Shown: positions 52,441 through 61,572, counted from the stretch's first letter. The stretch is DNA of 64,000 bases from Amaranthus tricolor (GCF_026212465.1 NC_080058.1:20832872-20896871); one strand, 5' to 3'. The notes: a model not told the origin generated them from the sequence alone. Numbers and translations: made by a program.

Positions 52441-53273
52441 GCACTTTCTCGCAAAAAGTGGTTGAAACTTGGTTATTTTGCCACGAAACATATATATTAT
52501 TGTGTTAAAGTGGTTAGAATCCAAAAAAATATTTATATGCTTTAAATTACGAGCTACGTTGCGTTTTTGAGACTTTTTTTAAATGTTGTTGGTACTTTCT
52601 CGCATAAAGTGGTTCAAACTTGGTTTCTTTTCCACGAAACATGACACACAACACTATTTCATATATGTTACTATGTTGAAACGGTTAGAATCAAAAACAA
52701 TAGTTGTATGCTTCAAATTACGTGCTAAGTTGCATTTTTGAGGTTTTATAAGAATTTTTGGCACTTTCTCGTAAGAAGTGGTTGAAACTTGTTTCGTTTG
52801 CCAAGAAAATTGGCACACAACACTATTTGATATATGTTATTGTGTTGAAATGTTTAGAATTGAAAAAAATAGTCATATGCTTGAAATTACGTGCTAAGTT
52901 TCGTTTTTAAGGTTTTTTTAAGCGTTTTTGGCACTTTCTCGCAAAAGGTGGTTGAATCTTGGTTTGTTTGCCCCGACAATTGGCACACAACACTATTTGG
53001 TATATGTTATTAGTTTGAATAGGTATGAATCGAAAAAAATAATCATATGCTTGAAATACTTAAAAAGTTGCATTTTTGAGGTTTTTTTAAGCGATTTTGG
53101 CACTTTCTCGCATAAAGCTGTTCAAAATTGGTTTGTTTGCCACCATACTTGGCATACAATATGTTATTTTATTGACATGGATAGAATCGAAGTCATATGC
53201 TTGAAATTACGTTCTATGTTGGGTTTTTGAGGGTTTTTAAGCGTTTTTATCATTTTCTCGCAAAAAGTGGTTT

Positions 53274-53612
53274 CACTAGTGGAAAAAAACGTATTTGCTA
53301 CTTATCATTTGATGCGGTTTTTGCATATTCGCAGGAATAAATAGGAAAATGAATTAGAAAAAAAAAACAATTAATTGCTGCGGTTTTCCATGGGACCGCA
53401 GCAAATAATCCTTCACAAATATTAATTGCTGTGGTTTTCCATGGGACCACAGCAAATAACCCTTCACAAATACATTAATTGCTCCGGTTTTGCTTGAGCC
53501 GCAGCAAATAACCCTTCACAAATACTTTAATTGCTCTGGTTTAGTTTGAACCGCAGCAACTAACCTTTCACAAATACTTTAATTGCTCCGGTTTAGTTTG
53601 AACCGCAGCAAA
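53274..53612 (+). repeat. Left terminal repeat and subterminal palindromic units of the outer CACTA
   Basis: After the terminal repeat come five units spaced about 52 bp (about 53371, 53423, 53476, 53527 and 53578). Each is a dyad: TTGCTGCGG, a short loop, then CCGCAGCAA, and neighbouring units are joined by ACCCTTCACAAATACTTTAA-like linkers. Subterminal arrays are the usual binding sites for the TNPA-type protein of CACTA elements. In unit 2 both arms changed together (GCTGTGG with CCACAGC). Confidence 0.85.
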
Positions 53613-54708
53613 TGACCGTTGGACATATATTATTTTAATTAAAACCCGCCAGTTTCTTTTTTCACAAAACCCTTCACAAATACGTAGATACACTTTGCTT
53701 TGTTCTCAAACGAACCCATTGAAAAAACGCTTCATCTTCATCTTCATTTGCTTCGTTCCTCTTCTTCATCTTCACAAACGTAAGATTAAGCATCAAGATT
53801 GTATTCATTTCTTGTGTTCATCTTCATTTTCACAGACCCAGAAATCAATTTTCGAATCTAAAGGTAAATCCTTACTGCTGTTCTTGTTCATCATCAAACT
53901 TAAAACTTCGAATTTTCATAAACCCCCTACTATTCTTCTACTGTGTTCTTGTTCATCATCATTCTTCAAAACCGTTTGAAACCAAAGGCATTTGGTCTTT
54001 TTCATCTTCAAAACTTACGAATTAAGGTATTATTTCTCTTTTTAATTTCAATACATACGAAAAACCTTTAAAATGTGGTTTGTTAATCTACTGCATATGA
54101 AAAATCTTCAAAACTTAAAGGTCTTGTTCATCTAATACTGCTTTAAAAATCTACTGCATACGAATTATTATTATATTTCTCTTTTTAATGTGCTTTGCAT
54201 ACGAATTATTCTTCTACTGCATACTAATTATTCTTCTACTACATACGAATTATGTAAATTAGTGCTAATTAATTTTTTTTCTTTGTAGATTATTACATAA
54301 CCCACAAAATCAAGGTAATTTCTATTTGTTTTGTAAATTTGCAAGTTTATATTTTTATTGTTTCACTTGTAATTTAGTAATTTAGTTAAAAATGTGGTTT
54401 GTTAAGTAATTATTTGCATATTTAGTAATTATTTGTGAATGTGGTTTATGTGTGGTTTATTAATTATTTGCATATTTTGTTAAAAATGTGGTTTGTTGTT
54501 ATACTTGTCTTTAATTATTAGAATCAGAATACTTATATTTCTAAGGTTAAATGATTTAATTTTATTATTTATATTTTGAATGTTATATTTCTAAGGTTAT
54601 ACAATGTTAATTATTCAAAGTATATATTTTTTGGGTTAAATATGTTTGTTATAAATAAGTATATATGTTTAAAATTTGTGTATTAATTTTGTTTTGAATC
54701 AATTAAAA
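53613..54708 (+). other. Non-coding 5' region of the outer CACTA (leader and introns)
   Basis: About 1.1 kb, very A+T-rich, no supported coding sequence. CATATATTATTTTA at about 53624 is a possible TATA region. A small exon-like block, 54289-54314 (preceded by TTTCTTTGTAG and followed by GTAATTTC), is matched in the nested element by 57872-57909 between ATTGTATAG and GTATTTTT, which suggests a spliced leader. A 94-residue open frame at 53695-53979 is low complexity and is not supported. Confidence 0.55.
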
Positions 54709-57175
54709 GATCGTTCTTGGATGTATGGAAGCATTGAATCGTCGGAATTTATTGATGGCGTATGAGAATTTTGTAGTATTGCGGTTGAACATCAAGTTAG
54801 GACGGGGGGAGTTGGTTTTTATTGCCCATGTGTCAGTTGTGGCAATGTATCAAAGGTAGATAGTGTTCATATCCTTAGGGAGCACATACTTAGACGTGGG
54901 TTTAGGCCTCAATATCATGTTTGGGTTTGGCATGGTGAGTAGGGAGTTTACAAAGAGAAAAGTGTTGTTGAGGACGTCAATAATGTGGCCGATGTCAATG
55001 AGGATGTAGTAGATCATGTTGATGGGTATGAGACAGATGAAGAGAATGTCGATGAGGATGTGGATCGTGTTGATGAGATGATGGAGGGAGTCGAGGATGA
55101 GTTAGAAAAACTTCCTCGTGTTTTTGACAGAGGCTTCTCAAAAGCCTTTGTACCCTGGATGTACAAAGTTCACCAAACTAACAGCAGTGTTGACAATTTT
55201 CAACATTAAGTCAAAGTTCAATTGGAGTGACGCTAGTTTCACAATGTTATTAGAAGCGTTCGGTGAGATGCTTCCCGAGGGAAATGAACTTCCAAAGTCG
55301 ACATATTATGCCAAAAAGCTCATGTGTCCTTTCGGCTTAGAGTACTAGAAGATTCATGGGTGTCCGAATGATTGTGTGTTGTATCAGAATGAAAATGAGA
55401 ACTTAGAAGAGTGTCCTAGGTGTGGGTTATCGCGCTACAAGCGTAAAGGGGCTCGGGATGCTAAAGGGCCCCCAGCTAAGGTATTGTGGTATCTTTCAAT
55501 AATACCTAGATTCAAGCGCTTGTTTTCTATAAAGAAAGATGCGTTAAATTTGAGGTAGCATGCAGATAGGGTGAAGAAAGGTCACTTGCTCACACATCCA
55601 TCTGATTATCCGGAGTGGAAGAGTATTGATAGGTTGCATAAGGCTTTTGGGGATGAGGTTCGTAATTTAAGGCTCGGATTATGTACGGATGGAATGAACC
55701 CATTCGGCAATCTTAGTTCTCAACATAGTACTTGGCCGGTACTTTCAGTGATCTATAATTTGCCACCTTGGTTGTGTATGAAGCGTAAGTACATTATGCT
55801 TTCGCTTCTTATCTTAGGTCCTAAACAACCTGGCAATGACATAAATGTATATCTTGCACCTCTCGTTGAGGATTTGAGAAAGATGTGGGATGAAGGCGTT
55901 TCAGTGTTTGATGCATATGCTAATGAGGAGTTCACCTTACGTGCAATGCTTTTATGCACCGTTAATGATTTTCCGGCATATGGCAACTTATCGGGGTATA
56001 AGAACAAAGGGAAGAAAGCATGCCCAATATGTATCGGTGACATGGAATCCACGTGGATTCCTAAGTGCAAACACGTATTTATGCACCATCGAAAGTTCCT
56101 CCCACGAGACCACCAATATCGTAAGAAGAAGAAGTTGTTCAACGGGGAGGTTGATGACCGTGTAGCTCGTCGACCGTTGACCGGTTATGAGGTTTATGAA
56201 TAGGTTAAGGGAGTTGAGACTGTATTTGGTAAAACAGGGCAAGTGCAAGGGGGTGAAGATCGATTATGGAAAAAAGAATCAATCTTTTGGAAGCTTCCAT
56301 ATTGGAGAGATCTACAGGTTAGGCATTATCTTGACGTTATGCATATAGAGAAAAATGTATGCGATGCCATACTCGGGACTCTCATGAACATTCCGGGTAA
56401 GACAAAGGATGTGAGGGCTGTGCGAGATTAGTTTGAATGTAAGGGTCTTCGTCCGGAGTTGTGGACACATGTTAAGGTGAGTAAGAAAAGAAATAGAGCT
56501 GATGAAGTTGGTGGCAGTAAGAAGAAGATGAGTAATGACAAAGTTTATTTGCCTTCAGCTTGCTACACATTGTCCAAAGCAGAGAAGCGGACATTTTGTG
56601 AGTGTTTGTATGTCATTAAGGTTACGTCTGGGTACTCATCCAACATGAAAATATTTGTGAGCCTAAATGGTGAGCTGAAGTTGGGAAGCATGAAATCTCA
56701 CGATTGCCATGTAATGACGCAAGTGTTCTTACCAATTGCAATCCGTGGAATACTGCCAAAACATGTGAGATATGCCATTACCGAGCTATGTTCGTTCTTC
56801 AACACAATTTGTAGTAAAGTTCTTGATCCCTCTAAACTTGATGCACTTCAACTCGACATGATTGTAACTTTATGCAAGTTTGAGATGAATTTTCCACCTT
56901 CTTTGTTTGACATAATAGTTCATCTTATTGTCCATCTCTTTTTTGAGATCAAGCTTTTGGGTCCAGTTTTTTTAAGGTGGTGTTATCCTTTTGAAAGACA
57001 CATGGGTGTTTTACAAAACAAGGTGAGGAATCCAGCACAACCCCAGGGGAGTATGATTCAAGGCACTGTGAGCGATGAGATTAGTAACTTTATAGCCGAG
57101 TATTTGGCTATGGCAAAGCCTATTGGACTTCCCACCTCTAGACATGAAGGAAGGCTTGAGGGAAAAGGAACAATT

Positions 57176-57460
57176 CACTAGTAGAAAAAAACGTATTTGC
57201 TGCTAATCATTTGCTGCGGTTTATGTATATACGCAGCAATAAGTATGAAAAAGAATTAGAAAAAAAAAAAAGAAAACATTAATTGCTGCGGTTTTGGGCA
57301 TTAACCGCAGCAAATACATATGAGCAGCTTCAATTGCTGCGGTTTTGTTTATGCCCGCAGCAAAAAAGTACCTTTTAATTGCTCCGGTTCTTCATTACCC
57401 ACAGCAAATAACTCACTTCTTCACTTGATTGCTGCGGTTAATGCCTTGCCCGCAGCAATT
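57176..57460 (+). repeat. Left terminal and subterminal palindromes of the nested CACTA
   Basis: Units with TTGCTGCGG...CCGCAGCAA arms at about 57209, 57281, 57332, 57378 and 57427, with variable loops. Some arms are mismatched (GCTCCGG against CCACAGC). Followed by AAACCCGCCA, as in the outer element at 53642. Confidence 0.85.
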
Positions 57461-58788
57461 GTAGTTTCAAAAACCCGCCATGTTAACTTTAAAACATAAA
57501 CCCACGCACGAAACTGCTTTCATTGTTTAACATATTATAAGACTGTTGCACTTCTTCATTCACTCATTACTGAAACTGCCGGTCTTCTTGTTCGATTACT
57601 GTCTTCAATCTTTCTTCTTTGATCATCATTCTTGCTCTTCTTATTGCTTTTCTTCATCATAAACTTCTTTAACCTGCGCTGTATACACATTGTTGTTGCT
57701 CTTCAAACCCACGAAATTTGGACTTATAATTAGTTCTTGCTCTTCTTCAAGGTATAATTTTTTAAAGCTTATTAGTTCTCAAACCCATTATTGTTCAAGC
57801 TTCATTAATTATGTACGTTTAGGGTACGGTGCTTAGTTTTTTTTATACTAATTTTTATTTTCATTGTATAGGTTATACACTAACCCACCAAAACACACGA
57901 CAAATTAAGGTATTTTTTTCATTTTGATTTGTAAATTAGGTTTAAATTTGTCATACTTTATAAATGTGTATGTTGTTATTGTTTTTAAGTTGAAAATTTA
58001 TCATATATATCATGTTTTGTTATATTTTTAAGTAATTTCTTCATTTCATTTATGATTTTGTATGTAGTTGTGGTTTTTAAGTTTTAAATTTATCATAATT
58101 TTTTTTATAGTTTGTAAGTTAGGTTTAATTAGGGTTAATTAATGTTAAAGAATTGGGTACTAAACCTGGTCAATCTCCTATTTGCCATTTCTTTCCTGAT
58201 GATAATCTTCTTTGGGTCCCACTAAGGAATGGGAGGGGAGTTTTTTTGTTAAGGTTGTTAATTATTGGATAATGAATGATTAATGATATGATCTTGTGGT
58301 TTATGTTATAAATGAATAAATATTGTGTTGGTGTTCAACTTTCAAAATCAATCACCGTAGAATTACCGGTATTTATATGTGTAAGATAAGTTTGTAATGA
58401 ATGTATGTAGGCTGGTGCCTTGTGAAATAAAATTATGTTGTTATGTTTTGTTAATATTGTTGTTATTATCATCGATCAAATTAGAACTTTTGTTGTAGAT
58501 TCTCAAATTATCCTGTATACAATGGCCTATTTAGCATTAGGTATTTTCATAGGATCGGAGTGGTTGTGTTAACCATCTAAATAGTTGTAGTTATATATAG
58601 TTGTTGTAACATTTGAGAAATTAATAAACATCATTTGGACAGTTTAAAAAATATTGTGTTATTATTTGGGCTAATTAGTGTTAAATGAATGATTATTACT
58701 TAATTTTATGGTTAGTTAGAGTTCGTTAAGCATATATGTTTTAAAGTTGTGTATTAATTTTGTTTTGAATCAATTAATCACACAAATT
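57461..58788 (+). other. Non-coding 5' region of the nested CACTA
   Basis: About 1.3 kb, A+T-rich, no supported coding sequence. It contains the small exon-like block 57872-57909 between AG and GT splice signals, comparable to the one in the outer element. A stretch near 58170-58240 is less A+T-rich but has no frame I can interpret. Confidence 0.5.
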
Positions 58789-59016
58789 ATGATGACAAAC
58801 GATCGTTCTTGGATGTATGGAAGCATTGAATCGTCGGAATTTATTGATGGTGTATTAGAATTTTGTAGTATTGCGGTTGAACATCAAGTTAGGACGGGGG
58901 GAGTTGGTTGTTATTTCCTATGTGTCAGTTGTGGCAATTTATCAAAGGTAGATAGTGTTGATATCCTTAGGGAGCACATACTTCGACGTGGGTTTAGGCC
59001 TCAATTTCGCACGTAA
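58789..59016 (+). pseudogene. N-terminal fragment of TNP2 transposase (Transpos_assoc domain) in the nested element
   Basis: Two adjacent ATGs (58789, 58792) open a frame with DRSWMYG, a zinc-binding-like CVSCGN stretch and ILREHILRRGFRPQ, the pattern of the Transpos_assoc domain. It aligns base for base with the outer copy at 54709-54914 but has no stop where the outer copy has one (TTA here, TGA at 54763). At about 59001 it passes into satellite sequence and the frame ends at 59016. The remaining ~1000 residues of a transposase are absent. A short protein of about 76 residues could still be translated. Confidence 0.8.
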
Positions 59017-59687
59017 AGTAGCTCAAACTTGGTTTGTTAGGCACGAAACTTGGCACACAACACTATTTGGCATATATTATTGTGTTGAAATGGTCAGAAT
59101 TGAAAATAATAGTCATATGCTAGAAATTAGGTGTTAAGTTGCGAGTTTTAGGGTTTTTAAGCGTTTTTGTCAATTTCGCGCGTAAAGTAGCTCAAACTTG
59201 GTTTGTTATGCACGAAACTTGACACACAACACTATTTGGCATATATTATTGTGTTGAAATGGTTAGAATTGAAAATAATAGTCATATGCTAGAAATTAGG
59301 TGTTAAGTTGTGATTTTAAGGGTTTTTTAGCGTTTTTGTCAATTTCGCGCGTAAAGTAGCTTAAATTTGGTTTGTTATGCACGAAACTTGGCACACAACA
59401 CTATTTGGCATATATTATTGTGTTGAAATGGTTAGAAATGAAAATAATAGTCATATCCTAGAAATTAGGTGTTAAGTTGCGATTTTAAGAGTTTTTAAGC
59501 GTTTTTGTCAATTTCGCGCATAAAGTAGCTTAAACTTGGTTTGTTTTTCACGAAACTTGGCACACAACACTATTTGGTATATATTATTGTGTAGAACTAG
59601 AAGTTGTTAGAATTGAAAATCATAGTCATATTCTAGAATTTACGTGTTAAGTTGCGATTTTATGCGTTTTTAACCGTTTTTGACACT
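59001..59687 (+). repeat. Four satellite monomers inside the nested CACTA
   Basis: TCAATTTCGC recurs at 59001, 59170, 59339 and 59508, giving three units of exactly 169 bp and a last one of about 174 bp. Each contains the boxes of the main satellite: AAACTTGGTTTGTT, CACGAAACTTGGCACACAAC, ACTATTTGGCATATATTATT, GTTGAAATGGTTAGAATTGA and ATAGTCATATGCTAGAAATT. The units are much more like one another than neighbouring monomers in the big array are. The left junction shares TCAATT with the transposase exon (CCTCAATATC in the outer copy). The right junction leads into intron sequence before a protease exon. Confidence 0.95.
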
Positions 59688-59706
59688 AACATCTATTTTC
59701 TCTTAG

Positions 59707-60013
59707 TGCTTTCAACAACCTTCTTCTTCCGTTGAATGCGGCTACTACGCGCTGAAGTACATGGAAGATATTATAAAATCCGTCAAGGAGTTTGGAGTCG
59801 AAAATATAGATGCCGTAAGTATTTGTTAGTACGTTCTTAAATAATTCTTATTGGTAATCGTCTAATGTTTAATTTATATTAATCGTCTTTTGATTTTATA
59901 TTATATTATAGGTTTTAAAGGACATTCCGAGGGAAAAACGCCCTTTGAGAAGTGGAGAGATGCGCGAATTAAAAGACAAGATTGCCGCGTATCTTGCTAA
60001 TTTTTGTCCTTGA
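59707..60013 (+). pseudogene. C-terminal exons of a Ulp1-type (C48) cysteine protease, fragment
   Basis: Exon 59707-59814 follows TTCTCTTAG and ends before GTAAGT; exon 59912-60013 follows TATTATAG and ends in TGA. Both are in phase 0 and free of stops. The first carries the QQPSSSVECGYYALKYM motif, where the glutamine and the cysteine of ECGYY match the oxyanion and nucleophile residues of Ulp1/SUMO-protease-like domains found in many plant CACTA and MULE elements. The histidine and aspartate of the catalytic triad would lie in upstream exons that are deleted here. Alone it cannot be an active protease. It could serve as the 3' end of a spliced transcript. Confidence 0.8.
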
Positions 60014-60048
60014 TAAAGTGTAAATAATATAGATTATTTTTAGGACTT

Positions 60049-60051
<3 letters not shown>

Positions 60052-60080
<29 letters not shown>
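60052..60080. repeat. (TA)n microsatellite
   Basis: About fourteen TA repeats followed by GTACGTACAT, downstream of the protease stop codon in the nested element. Confidence 0.95.
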
Positions 60081-60084
<4 letters not shown>

Positions 60085-60232
60085 GTACATATCATATTAT
60101 ATTATCGAGAGTTTTTTATTGCAAAGAGATTATTGGTGATTATCATTGGATTATTATTGGATTAATCATTGTTATTTTACATTATTATTGGATTATTATT
60201 AGAATAAAACGAAAAAACAAAAAAACATATCT

Positions 60233-60537
60233 ATTTGCTGCGGTCAACCCCAAAAACCGCAGCAAATAAGTGCCATTTTTTGCTGCGGTTATGGGGGCTG
60301 ACCGCAGCAAATAATACCACTTATTTGCTGCGGTTATGGAGGCTGACCGCAGCAAATAATACCACTTATTTGCTGCGGTTTTCGGGACTGACTGCAGCAA
60401 ATAATACCCTTTTTTGGTGCGGTTTTTAACCGCATCATTTAAAATAGGCTATTTGCTGCTATCACTATTGCTTGGGGCCAAAACCGCAGCAAGTAATGGC
60501 CAAAAAACCGCAGCAAATGAGGTTTTTTCCACTAGTG
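60233..60537 (+). repeat. Right subterminal palindromes and terminal repeat of the nested CACTA
   Basis: Four near-identical dyads at about 60233-60267, 60279-60312, 60324-60357 and 60368-60402 (TTTGCTGCGG, 11-14-base loop, CCGCAGCAAAT), a shorter GGTGCGGTTTTTAACCGCATC dyad at about 60416, then further CCGCAGCAA arms and the terminal TTTTTTCCACTAGTG. Unit spacing is about 45 bp. Confidence 0.88.
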
Positions 60538-61380
60538 ATTGGCTCCAAATCTGTCACACCTCCTCGAGAAAGCCTTCTACAAGCACACTTGTATGTGTTG
60601 CATCATATTCTGGAATTTCATCCTTTTTTTAGTGAGCATTTTGATATGTTGCGCGTAAAATATCCTTCTAAAGGGGATAGGGCATTGATGCAGTTGCATA
60701 ACAAGACGTTTATTAATTGGTTTCATAATCGAATAATATGCGAACAACTCAAGGGTGTATCCGAAATTGTTAAGTTGTTAGCTTTTGGTCTGCGTGAAGA
60801 TGTCAACAAATATGAAGGTTACGATGTAAATGGCTTCACATTTTGGACTAAGGGTCAAGACAAGAAGTCATCGTATCTACAGAATAGAGGGATTTCTATT
60901 TTGGCGTCATCTACATTTTACGCGAGTGCGAAGGATCAAGCGCCGGTTGATGCTAAATTGGTATACTACGGGCGGGTACATGAAATATGGGAGCTTGACT
61001 ACTCTACTTTCAATATTGGTCTTTTCAAATGTAAGTGGGTAGATAATAATCGACGATGCATAAAAAATGACGACCCTTGTGGATTCACTCTTGTAGACTT
61101 AGCTCGTTTGCGTGATAGTAAGGAGCCATTCATACTAGCCACACAAGCCAAGCAAGTATTCTACATTGTAGACCCGTCTGATAAAAAATGTTCTGTTGTT
61201 GTATCGGGAAAAAGAAGCATCCTTGGTATAGGTGATGTTGAGGATGAGGAAGAATATGAAGCTTTTGAAGACTCCCCTCCCTTTATCAATCAAAAATTAG
61301 TGGATCAAGATGATGTAGATGTTGGTTATATGCATGTAGATCACACGGAAGGAATACATTTGATTTAAGTGATTAACAAG

Positions 61381-61559
61381 GTATGAATTTAAAGCTTTTT
61401 AAAGTTTTTTTGGCACTTGGTTTGTTTTGCATGAAACTTTGCACATAACACTATTTGTTATATATTATTGTGTTGAACATATTAGAATTGTAAATCATAG
61501 TCATATTCTTAATATTACTTAGCTTATGTTCTAATATATTTCTATTCCTACTCTTTCAG
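61381..61559 (+). repeat. Diverged satellite monomer forming most of an intron of the outer CACTA
   Basis: Flanked by AAG/GTATGA and by CTACTCTTTCAG, so it is a plausible 179-bp intron between the end of the transposase frame (61368) and the next gene's ATG (61573). From about 61394 to 61528 it follows the satellite consensus in order: GTTTTTTTGGCAC, TTGGTTTGTTTTGCATGAAAC, TTTGCACATAACACTATTTG, TATATATTATTGTGTTGAAC, TTAGAATTG, CATAGTCATATTCTT, ATTACTTAGCT. About 25 bp of the consensus (TTTCTCGCAAAAAGTGG region) is missing between GGCAC and TTGG. Confidence 0.8.
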
Positions 61560-61572
61560 ATACTGATATACA

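Larger units (their letters stand above)
19383..53273. repeat. Satellite array, ~170-bp monomers (right part)
   Basis: Same family as the left array and continuous with it once the retrotransposon is removed. Monomer boundaries, the CATATG landmark and the CACAACACTATTTGGTAT box recur throughout without a gap. Sub-domains differ in the variants they carry: 19.4-20.0 kb continues the 3.5-kb type, 24-34.8 kb is rich in monomers with GTGAGCCACGAAATATGGCAC and with CGAGGAAACTTGGCACGCAAC, 40.0-42.8 kb returns to the 3.5-kb type, and 42.3-52.4 kb shows recent tandem duplications. No gene was found in it. The array ends abruptly at the CACTA element (53274). Confidence 0.95.
57176..60537 (+). mobile_element. 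Nested CACTA element (3362 bp), internal-deletion derivative
   Basis: Starts CACTAGTAGAAAAAAACG and ends TTTTTTCCACTAGTG, flanked on both sides by ATT (57173-57175 and 60538-60540), the 3-bp target duplication typical of CACTA elements. The outer transposase reading frame continues exactly across it. It keeps the 5' region, the first transposase exon and the last two exons of a Ulp1-like protease gene. The middle of the coding region is gone and four satellite monomers stand in its place. It cannot encode its own transposase, so it was mobilised in trans. Its terminal repeats are closely like those of the outer element, so both belong to one family. Confidence 0.93.
54709..61368 (+). pseudogene. 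TNP2-type CACTA transposase, broken and interrupted by a nested element
   Basis: Coding blocks 54709-57175 and 60541-61368 encode a plant CACTA transposase in the expected order: N-terminal Transpos_assoc domain (54709-54930), core Transposase_21 with CPRCGLSRY, TDGMNPFGN and LDVMHIEKNV, DUF4218 (about 56540-57100) and DUF4216 (about 60930-61200). The start region is deleted: 22 or so bases carrying the ATG of the nested copy are missing. Stops fall at 54763 (TGA), 54940, 55346, 55556, 56201 and 56429 (all TAG). A frameshift lies at about 55115-55140, near GTGTTTTTGAC, where the frame moves from that of 54985 to that of 55118. The nested CACTA splits an isoleucine codon boundary at 57175; the protein resumes in register at 60541. 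It ends at 61366-61368. It would have bound element ends and cut and joined DNA; this copy cannot make full protein. Confidence 0.9.

Noticed and set aside
59..53230. Dozens of open frames of 60-160 codons on both strands in the satellite, many with similar peptides
   Set aside because: They come from a repeat close to a multiple of three bases (about 57 codons) with few stops in some frames; they begin and end at arbitrary points, occur on both strands of the same DNA, and show no domain. Not called as genes.
1..53273. CENP-B-box-like motif in the monomer
   Set aside because: No TTCG-N4-A-N2-CGGG pattern is visible; CGGG is essentially absent from the monomer.
53371..53612. CRISPR-like array of palindromic repeats with spacers
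   Set aside because: Units are imperfect, the linkers are themselves repeated, and the block lies at a CACTA terminus in a plant genome; these are subterminal repeats.
53695..53979. 94-codon open frame near the outer CACTA left end
   Set aside because: Serine- and phenylalanine-rich low-complexity translation of CTTCTTCAT-type leader sequence; no counterpart in the nested element.
55753..56142. 129-codon open frame on the minus strand
   Set aside because: Shadow of the transposase core on the plus strand, which has clear family motifs.
58170..58240. Possible captured host gene fragment in the nested element's 5' region
   Set aside because: Slightly higher G+C and a short frame only; nothing recognisable and no splice or domain support.
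53274..60537. A single CACTA element from the first left terminus to the first right terminus
   Set aside because: Flanks do not match (TTT and ATT), a second left terminus lies at 57176 with flank ATT, and the transposase frame continues after 60540. Two nested elements explain everything.
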